A DNA stretch of 10,287 nucleotides from contig QILZ01000126.1 of NCBI GenBank assembly GCA_003233545.1, positions 1-10,287 on the forward strand. The letters run 5' to 3'. The position numbers and the translations under genes are program-made. The stretch is from Spirochaetales bacterium. Its GTDB lineage: Bacteria > Spirochaetota > Spirochaetia > SZUA-6. The notes below the pieces were generated by a model. The model saw nothing but the letters and a program-made list of their open reading frames with translations, did no database searches and was not told the origin of the DNA. The first letter of the stretch is position 1. Every line of letters starts with the position of its first letter. Positions 1 through 5,338 of the stretch are shown here, piece after piece.

Positions 1-317
1 TTGTATCTCGGAACCCTATCATTTACAAAGTCCAACCGGAGTATATCATCTGCTATTAATCTTACAAAATCTTTGGATTCCACCTCTTCTTTAACGGAAA
101 GATTCTTGGAAAGCTCATTTATAATATTCCTTATATTTATGCCAAACAGGCTGGAACCGTTAGCAAAGAAATCAAGATCATCCGAGTAGCGTTTTTCCCA
201 GTAGAACCTTCCAAGACATGTACCGCCGGTTAGATAAAAATCATGATCGAGTGAAAATACTATATCGAAAACCTTATCCTGTATTTTATATAACTCTGTA
301 TAACTCGCTTTATTCAT
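1..317 (-). CDS. AbiEii/AbiGii-like nucleotidyltransferase toxin, partial
   Basis: This gene starts at ATG (complement of 315-317) and runs off the left edge of the window, so only the first 105 residues are present. Seen: a hydrophobic strand leading to GGT at residues 31-33, then an aromatic/basic linker and SDDLDFF at about 45-51. This is the arrangement of the AbiEii/AbiGii nucleotidyltransferase family (GG-S/T, then DxD-type acidic residues that hold metal and nucleotide). Characterised family members are toxin halves of type IV TA or abortive-infection systems, and some modify tRNA acceptor ends. The gene follows the 129-codon gene at 321-710 with a 3-nt gap, so the two are almost certainly co-transcribed and probably translationally coupled. 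The Shine-Dalgarno (SD) site is weak, which fits coupling. The partner is not a recognisable AbiEi antitoxin. Family call fairly sure; exact activity unknown because the C-terminus is missing. Confidence 0.8.
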   Translation of the reverse strand, partial: MNKASYTELYKIQDKVFDIVFSLDHDFYLTGGTCLGRFYWEKRYSDDLDFFANGSSLFGINIRNIINELSKNLSVKEEVESKDFVRLIADDILRLDFVNDRVPRY

Positions 318-320
318 GTT

Positions 321-710
321 TCAGCTTCTTATCCATTTCAGAGAGGCAATTTCAGTTTTTTTATTAAAAAACACAAACTCAGCTATTTCCTTCTTTTTCT
401 GTAGAAACTCATGATTAAAGGCGGGTACTCTATATTTATTAAGAAGTTCTTTTAAATCCTCTTTTGTAAATATCCTTAGAGCTTTCAGCATATTAGTGCT
501 GTTGGATAGAATTTTCTGAAAGAGAAACATTTTCTCAGAAAAACTGTCCGACTTTACTATTTTTACAATATCCTCGTTTGAAAAATTGTAATCCCAGAAA
601 CATTCCTTAAGTATCTCACTTATTGTCCTGTTCACGGCCTCTTTTGTTTCCTGCTGTGAAGCAGAAATACCGAAATCCAGCGAAAGTTTTAACATTTTCC
701 TGTTGTTCAA
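321..710 (-). CDS. small helical protein of unknown function, partner of the AbiEii-like gene
   Basis: This is an intact 129-residue reading frame that I do not recognise. It is charged and predicted mostly helical, with no membrane segment, signal peptide or cysteine pair. I chose the TTG start at 710 because AAAGGA lies 7 nt upstream, a good SD that overlaps the end of the preceding frame. An internal ATG at 695 would drop five residues and has a purine run only 3-4 nt ahead. It lies 3 nt upstream of the AbiEii-like gene and 3 nt downstream of the decayed frame ending at 714, so it sits in the middle of one tight operon. By position it is a candidate antitoxin or accessory subunit of the nucleotidyltransferase (inference only). 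It lacks the obvious winged-helix opening expected of AbiEi. Confidence that the gene is real is good; function unknown. Confidence 0.65.
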   Translation of the reverse strand: MNNRKMLKLSLDFGISASQQETKEAVNRTISEILKECFWDYNFSNEDIVKIVKSDSFSEKMFLFQKILSNSTNMLKALRIFTKEDLKELLNKYRVPAFNHEFLQKKKEIAEFVFFNKKTEIASLKWIRS

Positions 711-713
711 GAA

Positions 714-1027
714 TTATTCCTTTAAATAATCGGAAGCCTTAATTAGATAATTCTTTTCAGGCTCCCTGTATTCATCACCTGCCAGAATGTCCTTAAGAAT
801 TCAACAGCATAATCTCTTACATTTTCGAAAAAAGAACCATTTTTTACAGCCTATAAAAGGTGTAAAGTAAAACAGTACATCCTCCCTGCCTTAGATTCTA
901 CCGGCTAAACCCTACAAGGTATAGTAGAAGTTTTCGAAGATAAGCTTCTTTTTTGGCATTTTTCCCGTACTTAAATTCTCTGTACTTCTTAAAATTATAT
1001 TTAATCGAAAAAACAGTAGAGAATCAT
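714..1027 (-). pseudogene. frameshifted small gene upstream of the AbiEii-like operon
   Basis: A start ATG (complement of 1025-1027) has AAGGAG 5 nt upstream. The frame then switches several times. The readable segments in order are STVFSIKYNFKKYREF, NAKKEAYLRKLLLYLVG, NGSFFENVRDYAVEFL and LAGDEYREPEKNYLIKASDY, ending at TAA (714-716). Joining them needs a shift right after the start codon, one near 910, one or two between about 845 and 900 (an in-frame stop also lies near 850), and a one-base loss near 795. The original protein would be about 105 residues, charged and helical. I do not recognise the family. The ATG overlaps the stop of the PIN-like remnant upstream (ATGA), and the stop lies 3 nt before the next gene, so it was once part of the same operon. 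Several breaks in 300 nt argue for real decay rather than one sequencing error. Confidence 0.6.
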
Positions 1028-1221
1028 GGTTTCTCCTTAAAAAAACGAAATGCTAAACAGCACTTTCTGTATTTATTTTGTAAAGAAAGAAGATTTACTT
1101 TTATCAGTATATCCGAAATAAATTATAGAAATGATCGATCTTCTTTTTGCCTAAAAAGAATTACTCCAATAGAATGAAGTGTAAAATCTGATATATTTAG
1201 ATGAACTGCCCTCCCAATCAA
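1024..1221 (-). pseudogene. PIN-domain-like toxin remnant
   Basis: Reading the minus strand from about 1221 gives a frame containing NISDFTLHSIGVILFRQK, one in-frame TAA, then FISDILIKVNLLSL, ending at TGA (1024-1026). The ISDFxLHSIGxIL segment followed by a hydrophobic helix and a VxxLSL strand matches, from memory, the middle of a PIN-like endoribonuclease family often found as a TA toxin. The N-terminal part, with the first catalytic Asp, is not recognisable. The stop overlaps the ATG of the following frame by 4 nt (ATGA). That supports this being a former gene boundary. It is non-functional as it stands because of the nonsense codon and the missing N-terminus. Confidence 0.5.
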
Positions 1222-1323
1222 ATTTGTATAACCTTCGGTGAATATAGAGTATCCAAAAGCTTAAGCAGTATATTCTCCTTATTCGATTTCCAAACTATCC
1301 CGGATATCAAACGTTTTATTCCA
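1218..1323 (-). other. short open stretch after hepT, no recognisable gene
   Basis: Directly after the HepT-like stop, the minus strand stays open for about 35 codons in another frame (containing KENILLKLLDTLYSPK) and ends at TGA 1218-1220. It has coding-like composition but no clear start and no recognisable family. It may be the worn 5' end or the antitoxin of the PIN-like remnant that follows. I see no terminator hairpin here. Confidence 0.25.
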
Positions 1324-1749
1324 CTACTTACTAACCTTTATTTTTACTCCCAACTCCTTACAATAGTTTATTAACGACTCATATTCTTTTTCAGCAATAA
1401 TTCGAAGTACTTCTATTTCAAGTTCCTGATATTCGTGTATTGCAATATTACAAAAACCCGTCATCTTTACCATTGACTGCGCCGTTTTTTCAGATATTAT
1501 TTTCTGCTTATTTAATAAGATAAAAGCATCTGCACTTGTTTGGGGCATACCGGCATGATTAACGGCAATAAGATGGAGAGCCAGATCGATTGCAGCCTGA
1601 CATGCTCTCTCAATATTTAAGATCATAGCGTCAATAAAAGTATAATTCGTTAATTCGGTATCTTTTCTATATTCCTCCTTCATTCTATTTAAGGATCTTT
1701 CTATTATAGCCGCTTTATTTAACATAATATTATCAGGTTCTGTAGGCAT
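1324..1749 (-). CDS. hepT: HEPN (HepT/DUF86-like) toxin, catalytic Arg replaced by Cys
   Basis: This intact 141-residue helical protein belongs to the HEPN HepT-like (DUF86) family. In the MntA/HepT (type VII) TA system HepT is an RNase toxin, silenced when its partner adenylylates a tyrosine. The family motif is RX4HXY, usually read as GFRNIAVHEY. Here residues 98-107 read GFCNIAIHEY: His105 and the target Tyr107 are kept, but the arginine is Cys100, encoded TGT (complement of 1450-1452), one transition from CGT. The start overlaps the end of the mntA-like gene by 17 nt, typical of this pair. An in-frame ATG at 1725 would avoid the overlap, but the longer N-terminus aligns better with family members. 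I infer a full-length but probably catalytically dead toxin. Confidence 0.85.
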   Translation of the reverse strand: MPTEPDNIMLNKAAIIERSLNRMKEEYRKDTELTNYTFIDAMILNIERACQAAIDLALHLIAVNHAGMPQTSADAFILLNKQKIISEKTAQSMVKMTGFCNIAIHEYQELEIEVLRIIAEKEYESLINYCKELGVKIKVSK

Positions 1750-2122
1750 CTAGAACCTCTCTTCTTTCATAGTTAAAATTAACATACATCCCCAACAGAG
1801 AAGCCCTGTATAGATCTGCTTTTTCCTGATTCGTAGAATAGAGACATATACCTGTACTAAATACTTCACTTGCATAGATAAGGTTTAATGAAGATATTTC
1901 ACCAATATCAACAGTTCGAGACAATTTATATGACAATTCATTCGCAAGCTCAATTCTCCTCCGGGAAAGAAGTTTCTCTCCCATTACCGGTAAAACTGCA
2001 ATATCTATATCACTCCCCGGTCTTAACTCATTTCGCGCGGCGCTCCCCAATAAATAAACAGCAAGTATCCCTTCTTCTTCCCTAAATAATGAAATGACAG
2101 CTTTTTTAATTATTTCTATCAT
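1733..2122 (-). CDS. mntA: MntA-like antitoxin adenylyltransferase (minimal nucleotidyltransferase)
   Basis: This 129-residue protein has the minimal nucleotidyltransferase fold. Seen: GSAARNELRPGSDID at residues 26-40, which is GS-X10-DxD with Asp38 and Asp40 as metal ligands, and a third acidic position at Asp72 (TVDIGEI). The C-terminal RREVLDAYR helix is typical of MntA-type partners of HEPN proteins. In characterised pairs MntA transfers AMP from ATP to a tyrosine of HepT and so neutralises it. All catalytic residues look intact. AGGA lies 7 nt before the ATG. The gene precedes and overlaps the HepT-like gene, the usual order. The stop of a decayed upstream frame (TGA 2119-2121) overlaps this ATG. 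The antitoxin is intact while its toxin carries an active-site change. Confidence 0.85.
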   Translation of the reverse strand: MIEIIKKAVISLFREEEGILAVYLLGSAARNELRPGSDIDIAVLPVMGEKLLSRRRIELANELSYKLSRTVDIGEISSLNLIYASEVFSTGICLYSTNQEKADLYRASLLGMYVNFNYERREVLDAYRT

Positions 2123-2152
2123 ATGATAATCCTAATAAGAGCCGCGTGGAGG

Positions 2153-2567
2153 TTAAAACCTATTCTCATTATAAATTGCAACTTCCCATAGTCTGTTGCA
2201 GCCCCGAAAACCTTCAAAATACTTATAATCCTACTTAAGACGTTTATCCAGCTTTTCAAGCAGCTTTTCAAGCAATTTCTGCTTGATATTTTAGACTCAT
2301 CTTCCACTGCGGATAAAATCTTTTTCTTCTTCCTTTAAGCCATCTCTGTGCCAATGTATAAGAATTATATCCTTTTCTTTAAGCTTTCCCTTAAGCAGTT
2401 TCGCTATTTCCCCTGCATCTATATCTTCCGTTTCTACTATTTCAGGGTAGGTCCAACCCTCGTAAAAAATATTACTACTTCTCTTTTTCCTTATATTACC
2501 CCGTTTCAGCCCATAAATTAAATATATACTTTAAATTACTGTAATTATTGTAATATACATTTTTCAT
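2153..2567 (-). pseudogene. unrecognised frameshifted gene upstream of mntA
   Basis: A former gene of roughly 140 codons starts at ATG 2567 (complement of 2565-2567). It opens with MKNVYYNNYSNLKYIFNLWA, shifts frame at the GGGG run near 2498, and continues through FYEGWTYPEIVETEDIDAGE and KEKDIILIHWHRDGLKEEE. It shifts again near 2320 and near 2285 and reads a helical KQKLLEKLLEKLDKRLK. It then meets an in-frame TAG (2231-2233) and goes on through DYKYFEGFRGCNRLWEVAIY to TAA 2153-2155. So there are three frameshifts and one nonsense codon. I do not recognise the family. The ATG overlaps the stop of the preceding remnant (TAATG), so the two were a coupled pair. Another open frame (2119-2307) ends in an ATGA overlap with mntA, but its composition looks less coding-like. 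Confidence 0.5.
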
Positions 2568-2791
2568 TAAAACAATACCTCGTGTCCATGCGAGCATTGG
2601 CCCGATAACATTTCGGCTGGATTTGTAAATAAGCCCCTTAACTTCGAACGTGATATCTTTCGGCTCTCTTCTCTATAACTATGGTTTGCTTTCAGCCAGT
2701 TGTTAGATTCTCTGTAATTCTTCCATTTCCGTTTTTGTGTCTTATTTTGCTTACTTCCTCTTTCGTTCTTATCGTTTATCTTTGTATTCCC
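2567..2791 (-). pseudogene. start-less open frame, unrecognised
   Basis: The minus strand is open for 74 codons without a plausible start codon and ends in TAA, overlapping the next ATG (TAATG at 2565-2569). It is very basic in its first half (for example QNKTQKRKWKNYRES), then reads KLRGLFTNPAEMLSGQCSHG. I do not recognise a family. A competing frame over 2567-2672 (containing VKGLIYKSSRNVIGPMLAW) is also open, so which was translated is uncertain. The TAATG junction favours the first. It is probably the 3' part of a truncated gene. Confidence 0.35.
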
Positions 2792-2861
2792 TTATGATAT
2801 TGTGGAGCATACTTCTTGAAATACCTTTTTTAAAATCTCCTTTCTTTGCTTTTATAAATCG

Positions 2862-3047
2862 CTAAAGGGCTTCATCGAGGAGATCCTTTTTATGAAACTG
2901 ATGGGCAAACTCGGCATATATAATATCGCAGATTATCAACGATCCCTGCTCACAAGCTGTCTTAAGGAGTTTAAGGGATGATTCACCATGAAGAGGGTCC
3001 GGCAGAAATATATCCGGAAGAATGTTTGTATCGATAACCGAGATCAT
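2862..3047 (-). pseudogene. vapC: truncated PIN-domain (VapC-like) toxin
   Basis: ATG at 3047 has AAGG 7 nt upstream. The 61-residue frame begins MISVIDTNILPDIF, with Asp6-Thr-Asn as the first catalytic motif of PIN endoribonucleases, and has a conserved Glu in IIYAEF at about 46. Full VapC proteins are about 130 residues, so the second half, with the remaining acidic residues, is missing. The frame stops at TAG but stays open beyond it in register for about 30 more codons (IKAKKGDFKKG and following, to TAA 2769-2771). That region does not look like the rest of a PIN domain. It follows an antitoxin-like tail at 3052-3153 by 4 nt, the normal antitoxin-toxin order. It cannot be an active nuclease in this form. 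Confidence 0.65.
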
Positions 3048-3051
3048 GTTT

Positions 3052-3153
3052 CTACCTTCCCATCAACTCCTCAATAATTCGATCTGTATTACTTTCGTTC
3101 ACAATAAATGGTCTAAATCTTTTCTTTTTGCTCACCTTTTGTATAGGACCCAT
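3052..3153 (-). pseudogene. antitoxin C-terminal fragment upstream of the vapC remnant
   Basis: A 33-codon open frame (possible ATG 3153, or GTG 3135) ends RFRPFIVNESNTDRIIEELM at TAG 3052-3054, and the vapC-like ATG follows after 4 nt. A charged tail with a TDRIxEELMGR-type helix is what one expects of a VapB-type antitoxin, which wraps around its PIN toxin. The DNA-binding N-terminal half is absent. Its place is taken by the truncated nucleotidyltransferase frame that overlaps it, suggesting a deletion that joined two unrelated TA genes. Confidence 0.4.
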
Positions 3154-3247
3154 AAAGAATAGTTCTCTGCGGATTAATCCCAAGTTTCCTTAATTCATTT
3201 TTAAACTTTTCTATTATTATTTTAATATCCCGTGTTTCTTTAGCCAT
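3113..3247 (-). pseudogene. truncated minimal nucleotidyltransferase (MNT) fragment
   Basis: ATG (complement of 3245-3247) opens a 44-codon frame ending at TAG 3113-3115. A leading charged helix (EKFKNELRKLGI) is followed by RTILYGSYTKGEQKE, the strand and GS motif of minimal nucleotidyltransferases. The frame ends before the DxD metal-binding pair that should follow about ten residues after GS. One base over, GATTTAGAC would encode DLD at nearly the right distance, so a single frameshift plus further loss is possible. The start overlaps the end of the HicA-like remnant. As it stands, no active enzyme can be made. Confidence 0.5.
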
Positions 3248-3447
3248 TTAACAACCTCTTTGGTTTTTACAAAGATATCCCTTGGCTGCTTTTTTATGAT
3301 CGGGAATAGTTATTCTATGATTTTTATTTTGATACTGTCCTTAAAACCTTATATGGCTTCCTGTTTCTCTAATTATTTTATATCCATGCTTCTTAAGCAG
3401 ATTGACTAACTGTTTTTAAGGAAATATTTTAAAAGAATTTTAGACAT
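3217..3447 (-). pseudogene. hicA: HicA-like toxin, degraded
   Basis: ATG (complement of 3445-3447) starts a HicA-length locus of about 77 codons. Readable segments are MSKILLKYFLKN, then after a one-base shift QLVNLLKKHGYKIIRETGSH. This is the HicA double-stranded RNA-binding fold helix and strand with the catalytic His of the GSH motif. An in-frame TAA follows GSHIRF, then KNHRITIPDHKK, the usual late-strand motif ending in PxH. A further shift at the A-run near 3295 leads to a KTKEVVKWLKKHG tail ending at TAA 3217-3219. HicA is an mRNA interferase. Two frameshifts and one nonsense codon make this copy inactive. It overlaps the HicB-like frame by 8 nt. Confidence 0.65.
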
Positions 3448-3615
3448 AAGCAAATTTTTCTTCTTTAACGATATGCAAGCGGATAAATAAAGGTGTTTCT
3501 TTCTCATCGAAATGGCAATTTATAGCATCTTTGACGTTCTTTTTTATCTCTTCGATTGTATCACCTTATCCGAAAAACCTATGGATGCGGCGTTATAACA
3601 GATTGCCGCTAAAGT
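3440..3615 (-). pseudogene. hicB: HicB-like antitoxin, degraded
   Basis: Readable from about 3615: LAAICYNAASIGFSDK. After a one-base loss near 3565 it reads GDTIEEIKKNVKDAINCHFD and then a strand ending KEEKFAYV at TAA 3440-3442. The SxGDTxEEAxxNxKEAI pattern is the hallmark of the HicB partial RNase-H-fold antitoxin. The N-terminal strand is blurred by stops further upstream. No C-terminal DNA-binding domain is present, matching the short form of HicB. The stop overlaps the HicA-like ATG. The HicB-then-HicA order and 8-nt overlap are common for this module. Inactive as it stands. Confidence 0.6.
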
Positions 3616-3788
3616 TTACCGGTATGTCGCACTAAATAAGAATGCGCTTGCTTAACACTAAACGGCGTTTACCAGCCACATAGCCCTGTATACGAGGGTT
3701 TTTTAAAGGAAGCCCGGGGCGGAAAGTATCAATATGATTCTTTAATGTTCACTAATACAAGACATTTCCACGTGATTTCAAGGCCATT
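3616..3788. other. intergenic block, GC-richer than its surroundings, with short repeats
   Basis: No gene is supportable here. Read on the minus strand, the element GGTAAAC followed by TTTAG occurs twice (near 3656-3674 and 3612-3623), and GCCG/CGGC words recur. An inverted repeat GCGGC/GCCGC with a 13-nt loop lies at 3587-3609, just inside the HicB-like remnant. The stretch is markedly richer in G and C than the DNA on either side. I see no transposase, tRNA or clear terminator. Confidence 0.3.
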
Positions 3789-3905
3789 TTAGTTTCTAAT
3801 TTCAGGGCCACTTATCATGTCTGACTGTTCTTCAACATCTATCTTAATTGCACGATTATTCCACTACGGAACTTTTCCATAGTCAAGCTCATTAAGACGT
3901 TTAAA
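3789..3905 (-). pseudogene. short coding remnant, unrecognised
   Basis: The minus strand reads KRLNELDYGKVP, one in-frame TAG, then WNNRAIKIDVEEQSD, ending at TAA 3789-3791. The composition is coding-like and the segment follows directly on the remnant ending at 3901. The family is not recognised. It may be the 3' part of that same former gene after a frameshift, or a separate gene. Confidence 0.3.
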
Positions 3906-4131
3906 ACATAGACTTTAACCTATTTTTAATACCATAAACATCACCATCGAGATATGTAACAAGAATATCTCCTTTAGTATCGAGAGAGAGTTTACATTCT
4001 TGATCACTAAAAAGTGCTGCACGAACAATCGATAAAACACAGCGCCAACCTTAAAAAAATGGCGCAACAAAGCTCCAACAACTTGAGGATAATATAGAGG
4101 CTTCCGCACTTAAGATAACAACCCGGGGCAT
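3901..4131 (-). pseudogene. degraded reading frame, unrecognised
   Basis: Starting near ATG 4131 the frame reads PRVVILSAEASILSS, meets an in-frame TAA at the T-run near 4047, and continues as RAALFSDQECKLSLDTKGDI and VTYLDGDVYGIKNRLKSMF to TAA 3901-3903. The alternating strand/helix composition of the second half looks like real protein. I do not recognise the family. A competing open frame (3915-4109) is rich in phenylalanine and valine and looks like a shadow. The start region lies back to back with the plus-strand reductase gene. Confidence 0.35.
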
Positions 4132-4171
4132 GGAATACACTTGCACACTCTTTTAAGAACAGTCTCATCCC

Positions 4172-4200
4172 TTGATACATGGACGCAGACGATGCATAAT
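4172..4200 (+). promoter_or_regulatory. sigma-70-like promoter of the aldo/keto reductase gene
   Basis: TTGATA (4172-4177) and CATAAT (4195-4200) are separated by exactly 17 nt and each differs from the sigma-70 consensus at one or two positions. Transcription would begin near 4206-4208, almost at the preferred ATG (4207). That implies either a leaderless mRNA or that another promoter further upstream is used. Confidence 0.5.
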
Positions 4201-4206
4201 AAGGAT

Positions 4207-5319
4207 ATGGAAAAAAGGACGCTTGGTAAAACCGGCCTCGAAGTATCGATCATAGGCTTTGGGGGGTTCCACCTGGTAGAAATCCCCTTTTCGAAGGCTA
4301 AAAGGCTCCTTAATAGATACCTGGACGAGGGCGGAAACTACATAGAAACAGCGGAATCCTACGGTGATGGTATCTCTGAACAAAAGATAGGAAAAGCTGT
4401 CTCCGGGAGACGCTCCGATTTTATACTCGCTACAAAAACAACAGCACGTACCGGCAAGGAAGCGATGGCTGCACTCCACGGAAGCTTAAAACGGTTAAAA
4501 ACCGATTACGTTGACATCTGGTTCATGCATGCCGTGCAGACCGAGGAAGAGGCGGAAGCCATTCTTGCCCCGGGCGGGGCTATGGAAGCTGTTCTTAAGG
4601 CCAGAAACGAGGGAAAGGTGCGATTTGCCGGTATTACAGGACACGGTAAACCTGCGGGGCTGATACCCGCAGTAAAAGATTATAACTACGATGTCCTTAT
4701 GACAGGACTGAATTTCTTTGACAGGTTTAACTTCCCCGGGATCGAAGATAGCCTGCTTCCCCTGTGCGTAAAAAAGAAAACAGCTATCCTGGCAATGAAG
4801 GTTTTAGCCGACGGGTACCTGTTCAGAAGCCCGGAAACAGCTATCCGTTACACGCTTCGCCTGCCGGTAGCATCACTTGTACTTGGTATTAACAGGATGG
4901 AGTATCTGGAAAAGGATATGGAAATCGTTCGCACAAAAACAGCCTTAGACAATGAAGAACTGGAAGAAACCTTCGAAAAATCCGTAGAGCTTGGAGACTA
5001 CGTCTGCAGACTCTGTGGTAAATGCAAAAACACAAAGAGCATAGATCCCATGGAAGTATTTCTGCTTGAAGGTATTTATGACAGACAGATGAACGATTAC
5101 AGGGTTCCGGATCCACAGGAATACGCGCTGAGAGAACGGCTTAAATTCTGGTTCGACCAGAAAGAGTTAGCACAAAGCACATATCTTAAGGTCATGAAAA
5201 AAGTGGACACGGAAAAAGACTACAGTTACCTGAACAAACTCTGCCCATACGGTATAGATATAGACAGAAAACTTAAAATTGCACATTCAAAACTTGCCGG
5301 CACATCATATATCTTCTGA
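4207..5319 (+). CDS. aldo/keto reductase with C-terminal Fe-S-type cysteine domain
   Basis: This 370-residue protein begins MEKRTLGKTGLEVS, the typical N-terminus of the aldo/keto reductase TIM barrel (NAD(P)H-dependent carbonyl reduction). The tetrad is readable as Glu47 (IETAESYG, where most members have Asp), Tyr52, Lys77 (LATKT) and His108 (FMHAV). The C-terminal part has CxxCxxC (Cys267, 270, 273) and Cys346 in LCPYGIDID, the pattern seen in the ferredoxin-like tail of one aldo/keto reductase subgroup and likely to bind a 4Fe-4S cluster. I chose ATG 4207 because the longer open frame upstream (from 4141) is not family-like. AAGG sits only 2 nt before this ATG, so ATG 4192 remains possible. 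It is the only plus-strand gene. It is convergent with the radical SAM operon and has its own promoter. Substrate unknown. Confidence 0.85.
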   Translation: MEKRTLGKTGLEVSIIGFGGFHLVEIPFSKAKRLLNRYLDEGGNYIETAESYGDGISEQKIGKAVSGRRSDFILATKTTARTGKEAMAALHGSLKRLKTDYVDIWFMHAVQTEEEAEAILAPGGAMEAVLKARNEGKVRFAGITGHGKPAGLIPAVKDYNYDVLMTGLNFFDRFNFPGIEDSLLPLCVKKKTAILAMKVLADGYLFRSPETAIRYTLRLPVASLVLGINRMEYLEKDMEIVRTKTALDNEELEETFEKSVELGDYVCRLCGKCKNTKSIDPMEVFLLEGIYDRQMNDYRVPDPQEYALRERLKFWFDQKELAQSTYLKVMKKVDTEKDYSYLNKLCPYGIDIDRKLKIAHSKLAGTSYIF

Positions 5320-5338
5320 TTTTCCCCATAACCGGCCA

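Noticed and set aside
953..1177. Plus-strand open frame of 74 codons
   Set aside because: It lies opposite two minus-strand remnants with matching start/stop overlaps, is very rich in Phe, Leu and Lys from AT-rich DNA, and has no good SD.
2119..2307. Minus-strand 62-codon frame ending in an ATGA overlap with mntA
   Set aside because: Its first third coincides with part of the frameshifted gene at 2153-2567, but the rest reads less like protein than the alternative frame. The overlap may be chance.
3587..3760. Integron attC site, suggested by TA genes in one orientation and a GTTATAAC/GCTTAAC context
   Set aside because: GCTTAAC (3650-3656) fits one half of the attC core, but no GTTRRRY partner at a suitable distance was found on either strand, and no repeated site separates the other remnants.
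3915..4109. Minus-strand 64-codon open frame
   Set aside because: A different frame over the same DNA gives more protein-like segments (RAALFSDQECKLSLDTKG and following). This one is a Phe/Val-rich shadow.
714..4131. All frameshifts being sequencing or assembly errors
   Set aside because: About 5.9 kb of neighbouring coding sequence has no frameshift, and the breaks include nonsense codons and truncations as well as homopolymer shifts. Only read-level data could fully exclude it.
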